A stretch of 64,000 nucleotides of DNA. Origin: Rachycentron canadum. Lineage: Eukaryota > Chordata > Actinopteri > Carangiformes > Rachycentridae. Below, one piece after another: positions 47,259-58,700 of the stretch. Each line of letters starts with the position of its first letter. Position 1 is the stretch's first letter. A program made the translations under genes and the position numbers. The stretch spans positions 13,572,951 through 13,636,950 of the forward strand of contig CM076661.1 of NCBI GenBank assembly GCA_038496675.1. Direction: 5' to 3'. The notes under the pieces are model-generated. The model had not been told where the DNA came from, did no database searches, and saw nothing but the letters and a program-made list of their open reading frames with translations.

Positions 47259-50200
47259 TCAGACTCGAATCTGGTATCCATTCATGTCTGCGGACGATTT
47301 TTGCTCCAAGACCTTCTTCTCCCCAGAGGGACTGCAGCACAACAAACAACAGAACAAGACAAAGAGTTTTATTCACACAAGATGGAAACTGTGACTAATT
47401 AAGAAAAAATACTTCTCTTTTAGCTCACAAGCTGTACTCCAAACATTTTCCAGTAACTACAAAGTTTTCACATCAGTATTTTTAGTGAAGAACTAAATTA
47501 ACCAGAGCACATGATCAGTCATACCGTCTCTCAACACGGCTGATCCTACGTATGGGGCTGCCTGGTCCTCTGAGGGGTGAACCCATGCTGTTTCGCCTGT
47601 CTTTGGTCGGAGAGGGAGGTACAGGCTTTCCAATCTGCAAGAACAGTTCACAGTGAATTCCAATCACTTGAGTGAGTTACACCATGCTTTGGTCCTCGTG
47701 GTAGTGAGTGTCAATCTTTAATGAGATTGTGCAGAGCACTCAGTGTAAGAGATCAGCTATTGATGGATTGAGCCAGCCATGCGTGAAGCACGGCCGAGCA
47801 GACTCAAGCCATCGCATTAGTTTTATTATACACAGAGCTCAGCATCAAGGCAGCCTTCATTATGTTAGCATGAGAGGTGATGAGAGAGCATCATTTGAGA
47901 GAAACCGCTCCTCTAATAGCAGGTCGACTGTGTCACGCCATGTCAAAGGAAACCTGATAAGGAAGGGCAGTCCATCTGCTGAGAACAGATTATACATTGT
48001 CTTTAGTCCTGCTAAGTGTCAGCTGCTAAGTGAGACTGTGGAGAGCAATGTAAAGTGGAAGCTAAGCATGCATCTGCTTTATGTTTAGGTTGCAATTTTG
48101 CCACAGTTGCCATCAAAATCTGAACCAAAATTCCACTGAAAAACTTTTGCACTTTTCAAATTTTTGTCTCTCTTCTATTTACTGCGCCATACCTTCAGCC
48201 TCATGTCTCGAGTGTGTCTCTCCAGCTCTTTCCGCAGCTCCTCCTTGGTCAGCTTGTCTACATCCAGTATGGAGTGTTTCCACTCTATCTGCTCGACGCT
48301 GTGAGGGTCGTGGGACACGTACTGGCCGATCTTGACTTTGTGGACGGTGTGCCAGTAGCCCCTGTAGGCTGCATCAAATTCCTGCACCAAGTCCATCAGT
48401 GTCCGGAACTCCAGGGGCTTGAACATGAGGTCCTCCCTCCGGCTCATGCCCAGCGCGCCGAAACGTCCCCCGCTGTGAACTCCCAGCACGATGTGGTGGA
48501 AGTGGTTCCCTGAGAACTGAGACTTAAAGCTGAGGGGGAAGCGCTCCACACCTGGCATGTTGTTGGTGAGGTAACTGTACAAAGGTGTGTCAAGGAAATG
48601 AATGCATGATGAAAAATCCTGTCCATTCAGTGTTAATTTGGCTCCTTTTATCTTTTATCCTGTTGTTAGCCAACTTCTTTCATAACGTGGAGAATCCCTC
48701 TGTTTTGTTCTGCTAAATAAGACATTCTGTTTAGCAAAATTTGGAAAGCTGCTGGCCTAGACAGTCATTGCAATGAAACACACATTACAATTTGAAAACA
48801 TTGCAACATCTAAAGTGTCAAGCAACATGATCTGTCGCTGTAAAGATACATCCCCAAGATCACTGCCTCCAGACATTTGATTGGCAGAGCCTCCCGTGTC
48901 ATCTCCTTAGCGATGTCCATCAGCCTGTGCAGAAAAATTAAACAAGAATGGTGTAAGACACTAGTACACCAGTGACTGTACAAACGACAGGAATACACTG
49001 CAATTGATTTCATGCTGTCAAACAAAAACATGGTCCATGAGCTAGGGAAATGAAATCTGTGCTACATAATCTAATAAAGTGAGGTCAGGAAACCTGTGTT
49101 CTAGGCGTCTGCTGTTTGACATTAGTCTCTCCTCACATAACCCTGGGATAAACCAGAGATACAGCTGATCCACATGTGTCAGCCATCAGCAACACAGGCT
49201 AAACCATAAAAAAAATCAGCATACACTGTCGCTGAAATCCTGTGACTGATGCCGTAAAACTCTGTGAGTCCAACACTGACAATCAGTTTCACTTTAAAAA
49301 CACAATTGGCTTACGCTGTCAGAGGACGGCTCTTCTTGATTTCAAAAAACTGTGTTCCTGTGTGATTGTACCTGTAGGATGCAGTTAAGGTCATACTACA
49401 ACACAGGGGTGTGACACTGCCTTCAGCAGGAAGGAAATTATTTTTAATTATGAATGAATGTCTACTCTGACTGGAAATCAATCTTTTGCATGATATAATA
49501 TGATATAATGACCTGCTTTCCAATGTTTGGTCTACATCTATCAAAGAATGTTAAAACTGTGGGTCAATAGTATTAATAAAAGGTCATCTGTAAGTATAAC
49601 ACATCTTATTTTCTAGTACTATGTACTCTTATATCCCTTTGAGTAAAATCAGTGTGTAAGATGTACCTTTCTAACAATAAATGACAAATTAACAAATTAA
49701 CATTTAAATCTAATCGTTGTCAATAATCATTTTGGTTCTAACCACCCAAAGGATACTGCAATTCCCTGATGTATTTCTGTATGGCTTCCAGGCGCTGTGG
49801 GACAGTGGTGGTAGGTTGGTATGTAGGCACACTCGGTACTGGAATCTGTGGGACAGAGGACCCAAACAACAGCATAACCATCATACAATCCCAAGAATTT
49901 AGTCTTGTATGACCTCTCTATTCAGTTTAACTAAGGGTTTAAGTATCCTAATTGCTCTATAAACACTTTCATGAGATACGACTACAAGGTCTTAAACATC
50001 CATACAATTGCAAAGGTACAGTGCAGGGCACATGTGCTATGATTACACTGGTAAAAATAATGAGCAAAAATAATTATTTATAGTGGCTAAAGAGGTATGT
50101 GAGACAGCGTAGCAACATAACTTTTTCCTATAACACATTGGTGTAAATTGTTTCTCCTAAGTTCCACATGGGTAATGTGAAGTGCAGGGTGCTGTACCAG

Positions 50201-50477
50201 TTGACCCAGTCATGTATAATGATCTGCCACTTTACCAATTCAGAAAACACTTTACCTTGGGAAGGTCGGTGGCACCCCGGATCTCTTTTCCCAAGGATTC
50301 CCCATTGGGGTGGATGCGAACCACGTGGCGCCACATCCTCTCCCAAGTCTCCTCATCCACCGGGAGGCCTCCTCTGTTCACGTAGAAGGGCACCCCTCCA
50401 TCCCTCAACTCTTCTTCGCCTTCATCCTCCTGCTCCTCATCTCTCTCCTCCACTGAGCCCACGGTGGCCCTCAGCAT
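47259..50477 (-). CDS. vash1: Vasohibin 1, tubulin carboxypeptidase
   Basis: Seven exons on minus: 50477-50256, 49845-49757, 49371-49315, 48924-48850, 48574-48193, 47634-47525, 47331-47259, giving 335 residues (human VASH1 365). Vasohibins with the partner SVBP remove the C-terminal tyrosine of alpha-tubulin; VASH1 is also described as an endothelial angiogenesis inhibitor. The Cys-His-Ser triad is present with the right spacing: Cys140 in LPIKCLEAVILG, His175 in GNHFHHIVLG and Ser192 in ALGMSRREDL (35 and 17 residues apart, as in human 169/204/221). The C terminus DMNGYQIRV matches VASH1 and not a truncated form. The start at MLRATVGS gives the acidic head EEQEDEGEEELRDGGVPFYV as in human. 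The frame stays open upstream to an ATG at 50726, but those residues do not resemble vasohibin and are probably 5' UTR. Confidence 0.95.
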
Positions 50478-52065
50478 CCCTCCTCCACTGGGAAGCCAAC
50501 AAAGTCCTGGCACAGAAATGTCCTGACTGATGCCTTGGACCCTTTCACTGGTTAATCTGCCTGCAGGTTTAAGTAGGTTCCCACAACAGATGGACAACTC
50601 ATGACATCCAGCAGCTTTGTCCCTACCAGTGCCTTGTAGAGCCAGTGCAGTGGTGTCTTCAATGTAAAGGTGATCTGCTGTAAATAAAACCCACGTCTGC
50701 AGCTGAAGTAGGTAAAAATGAAGCAATGATTTAATGAGTTGTTTTTGAAAAAGGATGATTTTTCACTATTAACTATTCGGCACTTTGGTATAAAAAAAAT
50801 CTTTCGACTTATTAACCATCCAATAATCAGCTATTGATATAAATGTATAGATTAAGACATTAAGCCTTTCGATGCGCAGCTTGTTGTGTGTGTGCTCATC
50901 ATTCAACCAGAAGCCTGCCACTGCACCGCTGACAGTCTGTAAGAGGATTGACTCCACAGACAAAGTACGGGGAATGACTAATTCCCTGTACCGTTAGAGG
51001 TCATTCACACTACAGATAAGCAGCAGATCACTGCCCTGGTCCAATCCCGCCACCACAGTCCTTACTCGTCCACCTTAATGTCCGCTCCGCCACATTATTT
51101 CCTTCCAAGTCCACCGGTTCATTGTTCATGCAGATGCTCCCCTTGGCTTCAGTGACTCCGGGTTGAATTCACGTCTAACGAGCCGCTCAGACACTCCCAG
51201 ACCTCGCCGTACTGCGCATGCTCTCTACTTGGTAGCGGATGATCTCAGTCGTGACAAATGCTGCATTCAGGTGCTGCTCGAGGTATTTGACTGAGATCGG
51301 TCCTGTATCTACAGTATACGTTCAACACGTTTCATGGTTATCAACAGCACCCAAACTCATCATTTTGGTGGGTCTTTGGTTTCAGTGCACTAATCCTGCC
51401 GTGTTGCGTTTGGTTCCGTGGCAGGAGGCTGGAGAAAAAGAAACTTATTTCAAACATTAAATGAAAACTCTAACTCTAGAATTTTATTTGCAATAGGATG
51501 CCAAGGAGTGAAAAAATGTTTTAACATCAGTTTAGATCCCAATATAATCCCATCATGTCGCTCGCATCTAATGGTTTGCCAAGATAATTAGTGTTGCATT
51601 AAACTGACCTTTTCCATGTTTCATAATTTCAATTAGCTGCATGAAAAATAATACAAATTTCTACTGTTGTTAAATTAACTTCAAAATGGGATAATCAGAA
51701 GATAGAAGCTTTGAAGGGAAACAAAAAAGTGTAAAACTAACAAAATTGCTCAAGTTAATCTTTTGTATAATAAATTACAATCTGCTCATATAGAAAACTT
51801 CTGCATGTTTTTGGGTGCTGGAAAAAACTGAAGACTCAAGATGACATCAACTGTATCATTTATTCTTGATGCAAAATATCTTAAGGAAGGAAAACAAAAC
51901 AAGTTACTCAAGTCATCTTCAGTTGTATCATACATACCCCACCCTATCCCATTCTCACCAAATCACACTTCAAAACATAACAATATTTTCAATATACATA
52001 AATGAAAAACAATATTAAACAGAAAACTTCAGTCCATTTGCAGGTCCAGCTCAGTTGTGAAGATA
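50478..52065. other. vash1 5' flank and fcf1 3' flank
   Basis: Upstream of vash1 there is a GC-richer zone (about 50980-51240) with a TGCGCATGC word at 51213-51221, likely its promoter. Closer to fcf1, TTTATT at 51859-51864 (AATAAA on minus) lies 200 bases beyond the fcf1 stop. No coding exon is seen between. Confidence 0.55.
51859..51864 (-). terminator. fcf1: fcf1 polyadenylation signal AATAAA
   Basis: Minus-strand AATAAA about 200 bases downstream of the fcf1 stop. Confidence 0.5.
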
Positions 52066-54710
52066 TTAAAATCTTGGAGCACCATAGTCATCAGGCATCC
52101 GTTCAATATTATACCTATATTAAAAAAAATAGATGGGGAAAGCTAAGTTTTTGATAAAGCTGGTACTGACTGAAGAAAGTTTCACATTTTGTGCAAAAAA
52201 GAAAAGAGGACACATACAAAACACCAAAATAGGTTTGTGGTATACCTGTGGTTTGAGATGTACATGATGGGGACTCCAGGGATTTTCCTGACTCTTCTCT
52301 TTAGATCCCTGTCCACAGTAGCTAAGATGTAACACTTGTGCTGTGGAAATATTTTATGTGAGTTATATCTGCCCCTGAGTACCAAAACTTAATTGCATAA
52401 CATACATTTACACACAAGAATGATATAACTCGGCTGGGTGCACTGTTGCTATTAGCAACCACCACTTTCATGGCAGATTAATTTAAAATATCAAATCCAG
52501 TCTTTTGTCAAACACAACTACAAATTGATGAGTATGAAAATTATGTGAATTATATGCAATGACCTTCACAGTTAAAAGATCTTAAACCCAATGAACAACA
52601 ATGACAGATTTCAGACCAATGTGATTCCACCACCCTCACCCAAACATCAAATATCGAGAATATTGTTTGGAAGAATGATCTCTCCAGTTTCAAAGGCTGA
52701 GGAATCAATGCCACATTGCACTGACACTGCAGCACATGGAGGCTCAAAACTTTAATGAAATTTTGTCAGTTCTTCCTTTAATTTGTTACACATCTGTACA
52801 CTACTGTATTATTCATTTATTACTTTTGTACCAGTATAATTTTCTGCTTTTAGAGGCTGCTACAATTGCACATCTAAGTATATTACCTGTGTTACCCTTT
52901 GGACTAAACAGTCATCTGCATATGTTCCCTTGTGTGTGCACGGCAAGCGCTCAAACCTTGGATCTTTGGCTATCCTTAAAAAACAAAAACAAGCAAGAAA
53001 TGTAATTCATAAAATAATTAATGAATGAACTAAAAAGGTTAATCTCCCCAATGCCACTGTATACCATACATCATTGTACCTGAGCGCAACTCTGTACTTC
53101 ATTCCAAGCTTTTCAATCTCAGCCATCACACAGTCTGTGATATATGGGATACCTGGATGGGATTGCAGAAAAAATGAATTACTATTTTTTAACTATATTT
53201 GCTGAATCATTAGGATAAATATTTTTAAACTTATGATAAATGTTTTGAAAAAAAAGATGACTATTGTAATATTCCCAGTTCTCACTGGACAATAGTCTTA
53301 CATTTGGCATACAAACAATCCATCATAGACTGAACAATGTCCAGTTTGGCCTTGATTGAGAAGTTGATGAAATTGGTGTCAACCAGAATGTGGTATGGTG
53401 GACCAAGCTGAGTATTGTACTGGAAGAACAGGCATGATGGGTATTTTGTCCTGCACAGGAAACACACAAAGAAATTAAGTTAAGGAGCAATAAACCACAA
53501 TTTATCATCCAATCTGAGTTTTAGGCCCAATTCCAAAACAGCCCCTGGCTCCCACTCAGAGACGGAGTGTAACTCTGTATGGAGTCACACTCGCAGCTCT
53601 AGAGAGTGGCTGAATGAAGGGGGAGGGTATAAATATACTGGCAAGTTTGGGGACACCCTAAGGTCAGTTGGTTTGGAGTGATGCTTAATATGGAAGACCG
53701 TTCATGCAAACAGAGTAAGAGTGCGTAGGGGGAGTGCTTTGGGGCCAGATTTGAATTGTGACTTAGTGTGACCAACTTACACTTCTCTCTCCTTAAGCTC
53801 TGAGGGATCCTTCTTCTTTTTATGTTTTGCTTTAGCGCGGTCTTTCTCTTTTCTACAAAACAAACAAGAACTTGTAGGGCTCAAATACATTTTTTTTTAA
53901 AAATTAACTTTCACAAATAACTGTGTGTTCTGCTGGGTTTAATAACCCACACAGGGAAGGAGACAACAACAGAGAAGAATTATTGAAACAAACCAAAACT
54001 CACATTCTTGGATCTTTCAGATTTATCATTCTCTTCATTGCAGCAAACTTCTTTGTTTTCTGCTTTCCCTACATAACAAAAACACAAAATAGTTTAGAAC
54101 ATAAAGCACAACTAACAGTGTGTACTATACTGTTTGAAAGCAGGAGAGGAAATGGTTGTAATTGTCTTGGTGGTAAAAGGAGAGTCCACCTCTGCCCACA
54201 AAGCTGCCATAGGGACCTGAACTGAACTGAACTGAACTGAATTTAATTGAATTGAAATGAATTGAATAACAGCTACTATGTCCCACAGCTGAACACACGG
54301 GAAAACAAAGGTTAAATGTAATATGATTAAGTGAAGCTGTTCAACTGATTGGATATTTACATTTATTAAACCAAACACTGAACTCGTTAGTTAGACACCA
54401 AGAGGATGAACCAAAACTCAGGCGGCATTCATGGTCGCAGTTTTCTGGAAGCCGCCAGTCGATTGTGTTTTGTCAATACACAGACCAGTCTTTAGCTTGA
54501 TGTAAGTTAACTATACATTACGATAAATATTGATTGTAGCTAGCGCTGTACGTGTATGTTTAGCTTACTTGACGTTAAGCTAGGCTAGCTACATTAGCCC
54601 AATAGCTTACCTTCCAAAAAGCTCGAATTATATACAAAATCATCATTGAAATGACTAAGTATCAAGACAGTAGTGAGGTAGCTGTTATTCAGTTACAAAT
54701 TACTTACCAT
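52066..54710 (-). CDS. fcf1: FCF1, PIN-domain rRNA-processing protein of the small subunit processome
   Basis: Eight exons on minus: 54710-54708 (only the ATG), 54068-54004, 53852-53781, 53450-53302, 53152-53080, 52974-52887, 52340-52246, 52114-52066, giving 197 residues (human 198). FCF1/UTP24 acts in the nucleolus in early 18S rRNA cleavage. A basic head (KQKTKKFAAMKRM, AKHKKKKDPSELKEREV) precedes the PIN domain with its acidic residues in HILVDTNFINFS, ITDCVMAEIEKL, GTYADDCLVQR and LATVDRDLKRR. The tail is YNIERMPDDYGAPRF. Unusually, the first coding exon carries just the start codon, immediately followed by GTAAGT. Head-to-head with arel1, as in the human AREL1-FCF1 pair. Confidence 0.97.
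54224..54265. repeat. (GAACT)n-like simple repeat
   Basis: GAACT pentamers degenerating into GAATT words, within the first fcf1 intron. Confidence 0.8.
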
Positions 54711-55771
54711 GTTTTAAATTTGAGCCACAGGTCACAGTAGCCGAGTAAAACTTGCTCCCCTTCCCCTCGTGTATCGCTGCTATCTTTGGTGACGTAATCA
54801 AAAATCGACGCCGTTTCTGCGCATTTTCCGGGCTGCAAAGCTAATGTCTAACGGACGGAAGGTAGATACTATTTTTTTTGAAAGCATATGTTAAGGGCAT
54901 TTTTACATTCAAAGTTTGCTTACCATTGCAAGCGATGTCTTGTGAAGCTGTTGTGATGTGCATCGTGATAACCGCCCAGCGCTGGAGGGTTGCCTCTCTG
55001 AAATTATGCTGACATTGTTGGCTAATTCGGCTAGCTGCTAGCCTCGCTCGCCAGTCAACTAATGCTGCTGTAGCCGTTTGTCATTCTAGCGATGCTAACA
55101 GATGTCAGCATTAGCAGCTAGCTTTACCCAGCGCTCCTGGTGTCAATAGACAGGCGGGAATTGATGATATTGCATTTTCTGAAATGTGATTCAAGCAAAT
55201 ACCTTTACTGAGGCTGATTGAATAGGTCGTGTTGCTTTCTGGTTGTTTTTGGCAGTGGATGTCATTTGGAAACGTTTTGACACCTGAGCTAGCACGTCTA
55301 GACAGCTCATCATCCTCAGTACCATCACTATCATCTGGACTTATCGGTGGATGGGATTTAGAGTGTAATTACGCTCAAATTGACCTGGTTTCTTTGATTC
55401 TGACAGAGGCTGGTGGGAATTTTATGACTATACTTTGGCCAAGTTGTTCATGCATATTTCAGTGCTGTGGAGTAATGTTATTCTCCCATCAGCCAACACT
55501 TCTCCAGGGTGATATTTAAATATTCATGGTTTCTTGGCAGAACAGTTCACGGTTGAAGCTTCTAGACTTTCATAATTTCCCATCTGTTTGACCAGTGCTC
55601 TTCAGAAGAATCCGTCTCTTGAAAGTTTTTGTTGTCTTTTTTTTGGTCTTGCAGTGTTGAACCTAAGCAGTTTTGTCTTCCATTGTTGTAGGGGACTTGA
55701 CTAGGTTTCTGTTACATGGCACTTTTTCTTTGAGCACGGATGAGTCTGAGTGAAGGCTAAAAGATGGTCTG
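54711..55771. promoter_or_regulatory. Divergent fcf1-arel1 promoter and arel1 5' UTR
   Basis: fcf1 starts on minus at 54710 and arel1 translation starts on plus at 55772. A CRE-like TGACGTAA lies at 54790-54797. GC-rich transcription-start sequence spans about 54740-54860. Acceptor-like sites at about 55252, 55654 and 55691 suggest non-coding arel1 exons, but their borders are not certain. An ATG-led frame at 55229-55519 has no family resemblance and is probably 5' UTR or intron. Confidence 0.6.
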
Positions 55772-58700
55772 ATGGACCGCCGCTTCTTAGTGACCTTCCT
55801 CTTCTGCTCATTGTCGTGGATATTCTTCTGGGAGGTGCGCTGGAAGAAAGGAAAAGAAAGTCAAATTCAAGAATGGCTCCAAGGACATAGCCTCTCTCAG
55901 TACAGACACTTATTTGAAGGTCAGTGGGTTACAATTATTTCATATCAGATTACCAATACAGCAAAGCTTGTTTGATTTTCTTATTTTGATTTTTTTTATC
56001 ATGAGTGAATACATTCTCATCATCCATCCTAGTTTCTAAAGAAACACCAGGAATAATGTTATCAGATAATGTTTACCCTCATTTTAGCTATGTTTAATGC
56101 TGTGAGGTTTAACGAGTGAAGACTTTAACGAGTATTTAAGACTGTGCTGTGGCATTCCTGGAGATGACTTCCTGGTCAGTATGTGCATGGGGATTTTTAT
56201 TTGCTGTTCATGTGTCATCCAGATGTACAGACACTGGAGGAACTGAGTCTGAGTGTACTGAGTCGCCTGGAAGAGGTGGTGAAGGAACAGCAGCGCTGGA
56301 GGGAAATTGCAGAGGCCCACATCCAGCTGCTCCGAGACTTTGCCCTCCAGGAGTGGCTTTGCTCCCAGAACCTGGAACACTATTACCATACGTAAGCAAT
56401 GAAAGGTCTTTTACACCAATGAGGCACACAGTCATGACCAGCCTTCCATTTTCTGAAATGACTTGTTGGCATGTCATACATGTAAATTGTACCCATCATG
56501 TTTTTTTTTTGTTTTTGTTTTTTTTTTTTAAATGGCTTGAATTGGTTAGACAATTATGGTCATGCTTTATGCTGGTTAACACAGACTGTATATTTATGTC
56601 CACTTGAGGGCAGACTCTCCAATCATGGTTAGTCAAGTTTGCTGACACTGAGCTGTGGAGGCTGCAGTGTTTGAAAGGGTCACTGCAGTAAAAAGTTTTA
56701 GAGGCTGTTTGTGTGAAACCCTGCAGCAATGCAGATGTCTGTGTATATGTGTGTTGGATGCTCTCTGTCGATGCAGAATCAGCTCAGAATCAGCTAGTAT
56801 ACGTAGTCACTGCTTTATCACAACGCTGTCTGTTTCTCCTACTGTTTGACAAAAATCAGTTGGAGTGTTTCTAAAGGTCAGTTGTGTTTATCAAACACAC
56901 AGTAACATGTTTTTTGGAAAATTGTACAACATTTCTAAAGGCACACAATGTGACATTCCTGAAGGTCATGTCTGTCACACTGCCGCTGCCTGCACTGCTG
57001 ATTTTGATTCACTGGACCTAAAATTACAAACACTATTGTGGCTGAGTTTCAATCCACTAACTAACTGTGTAGTAACCAAAAGTGATCTTTTGCATTAATT
57101 TGCTAGCTAAAAATAAACAGATAATGGGGAGGATTAAGCTGCAGACTCACATAAGCCTCTCATTGCTCCTCAGTGTAATAGTGTAAGTAAGAGTTGGATG
57201 ATGGAAAGATACAATTTTATATATAGAGGATTATGTTTTTGTTTGGATTACCATCATTATCACAATAAGTGACCACAAACACACAATAGATAATCAGCCC
57301 CATCTTGCATTGTCAACCAGACACAGCAACACAACAAGAAAATTCATGTTTTGCATAGCATAAGATAAGAGAAAGAAATGTCAGATACTTTGTACATGGT
57401 TAAAATTGTTTTGTTTGAATGAAACCTATTTCAAAATGAAAAAAATATCCATACTTAGTGTGTTTTTTGAGTCACTAAAGTATGTGTTAATACTGCAAGT
57501 ATATTTTTATATTATTTTCGATTTGCCATATAGTTATATTGCGTGCCAACATAATTTTGGCCATCATGATCACACTATGAACAGTTATAGCACAAACACA
57601 TCCCTAGTTCTAACAGACAAAGACACAATGGTGCACTAGTAATTTAGAATGGGAGATTAAATTTTGGTTTTAATGGTTACAACCATTTAACTACTTAAGC
57701 ATTTTCTCCTATTGACCTTCCCTGTAATCAAGCTTTGTTGCTTTAGTCTTTTAGTTAGACCAGATGCAACATGCTGCACCATCTCACTAAAGAGTTTAGC
57801 TGATATGATCAAGGTAACTCTTGTGCAGCATTTCACAAAACACTAGTGTTTGTTTAGTGTGTGGACTATCCTGTTGTATGCAGTTAAGTCAGCATTCTTG
57901 CTCAATAGACTTTGGGTAACACTTTATGCTGAGGCCAGGCTGTGTTTCTAAAGGCTTTACGACTGTAGGCGGTGCTACCATTCCTGTCAATTATCAACAT
58001 AATCTGTTTTCACTTTTGTTTCTCACTGCAGACTGAAGACCTTGGGTTGTATGAATCTGGATGATCTGTCCCAGTTTGACGGTCAACTTCAGTTGTCTCT
58101 AGCTGCCTGGGGCTACTACTACGAAGACTACATAAAATTGTCTACAGGCATCAAGATCCTCCAGACCTCCAGGGGGAGTCGAGACCAGGACTACGAGATC
58201 CGGCTGGTGCACAGCCTTGCTGAGAGGCGTCTGAATGAGAAGTGGTCAATTGGTGAGACTCCAATCATTTTGTGCCTTAGAATGGTATTAGTTGTCTTAA
58301 AAATAAGAAGTGCAACCATCAGAATTTACCCTGCCTGCCCAGAGCAGGACGTGTGTATTGTCTGTATTTCAATTATTCATTGGTACAATATCCATTTGTC
58401 TTTTCCAGCGGGAGCTCTCATATTTGGCTGTACTGTGGCACTGTGCTTCTTGATAAGGGACCTCATGTTTTACGTGATTGGTGAGTCTGGTTTTCACTCT
58501 TTGGGTAGGGCCGATATGGCCCATGTTGGAATTTGTGCTATGTCAATTCTCCTTCAAGCACACACCTCAACCATGACCTGGTACCACTGGTTTTATAGTA
58601 TCTTGTATTATTTCATAGCAGTGGGATTTATTGTTAAGTGTTGGTCCATAAACCTTTGTTAAATTTTAGTCAGTGCTCTGATTAAATACTTTCAAATAAG

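Noticed and set aside
47708..48088. 126-residue open frame on plus in a vash1 intron
   Set aside because: No homology or splice signals; sense strand opposite to vash1 and of intron-like composition.
50478..50726. Longer vash1 start at 50726
   Set aside because: The frame is open but the extra 83 residues do not resemble vasohibins, and an acceptor-like site lies inside; more likely 5' UTR.
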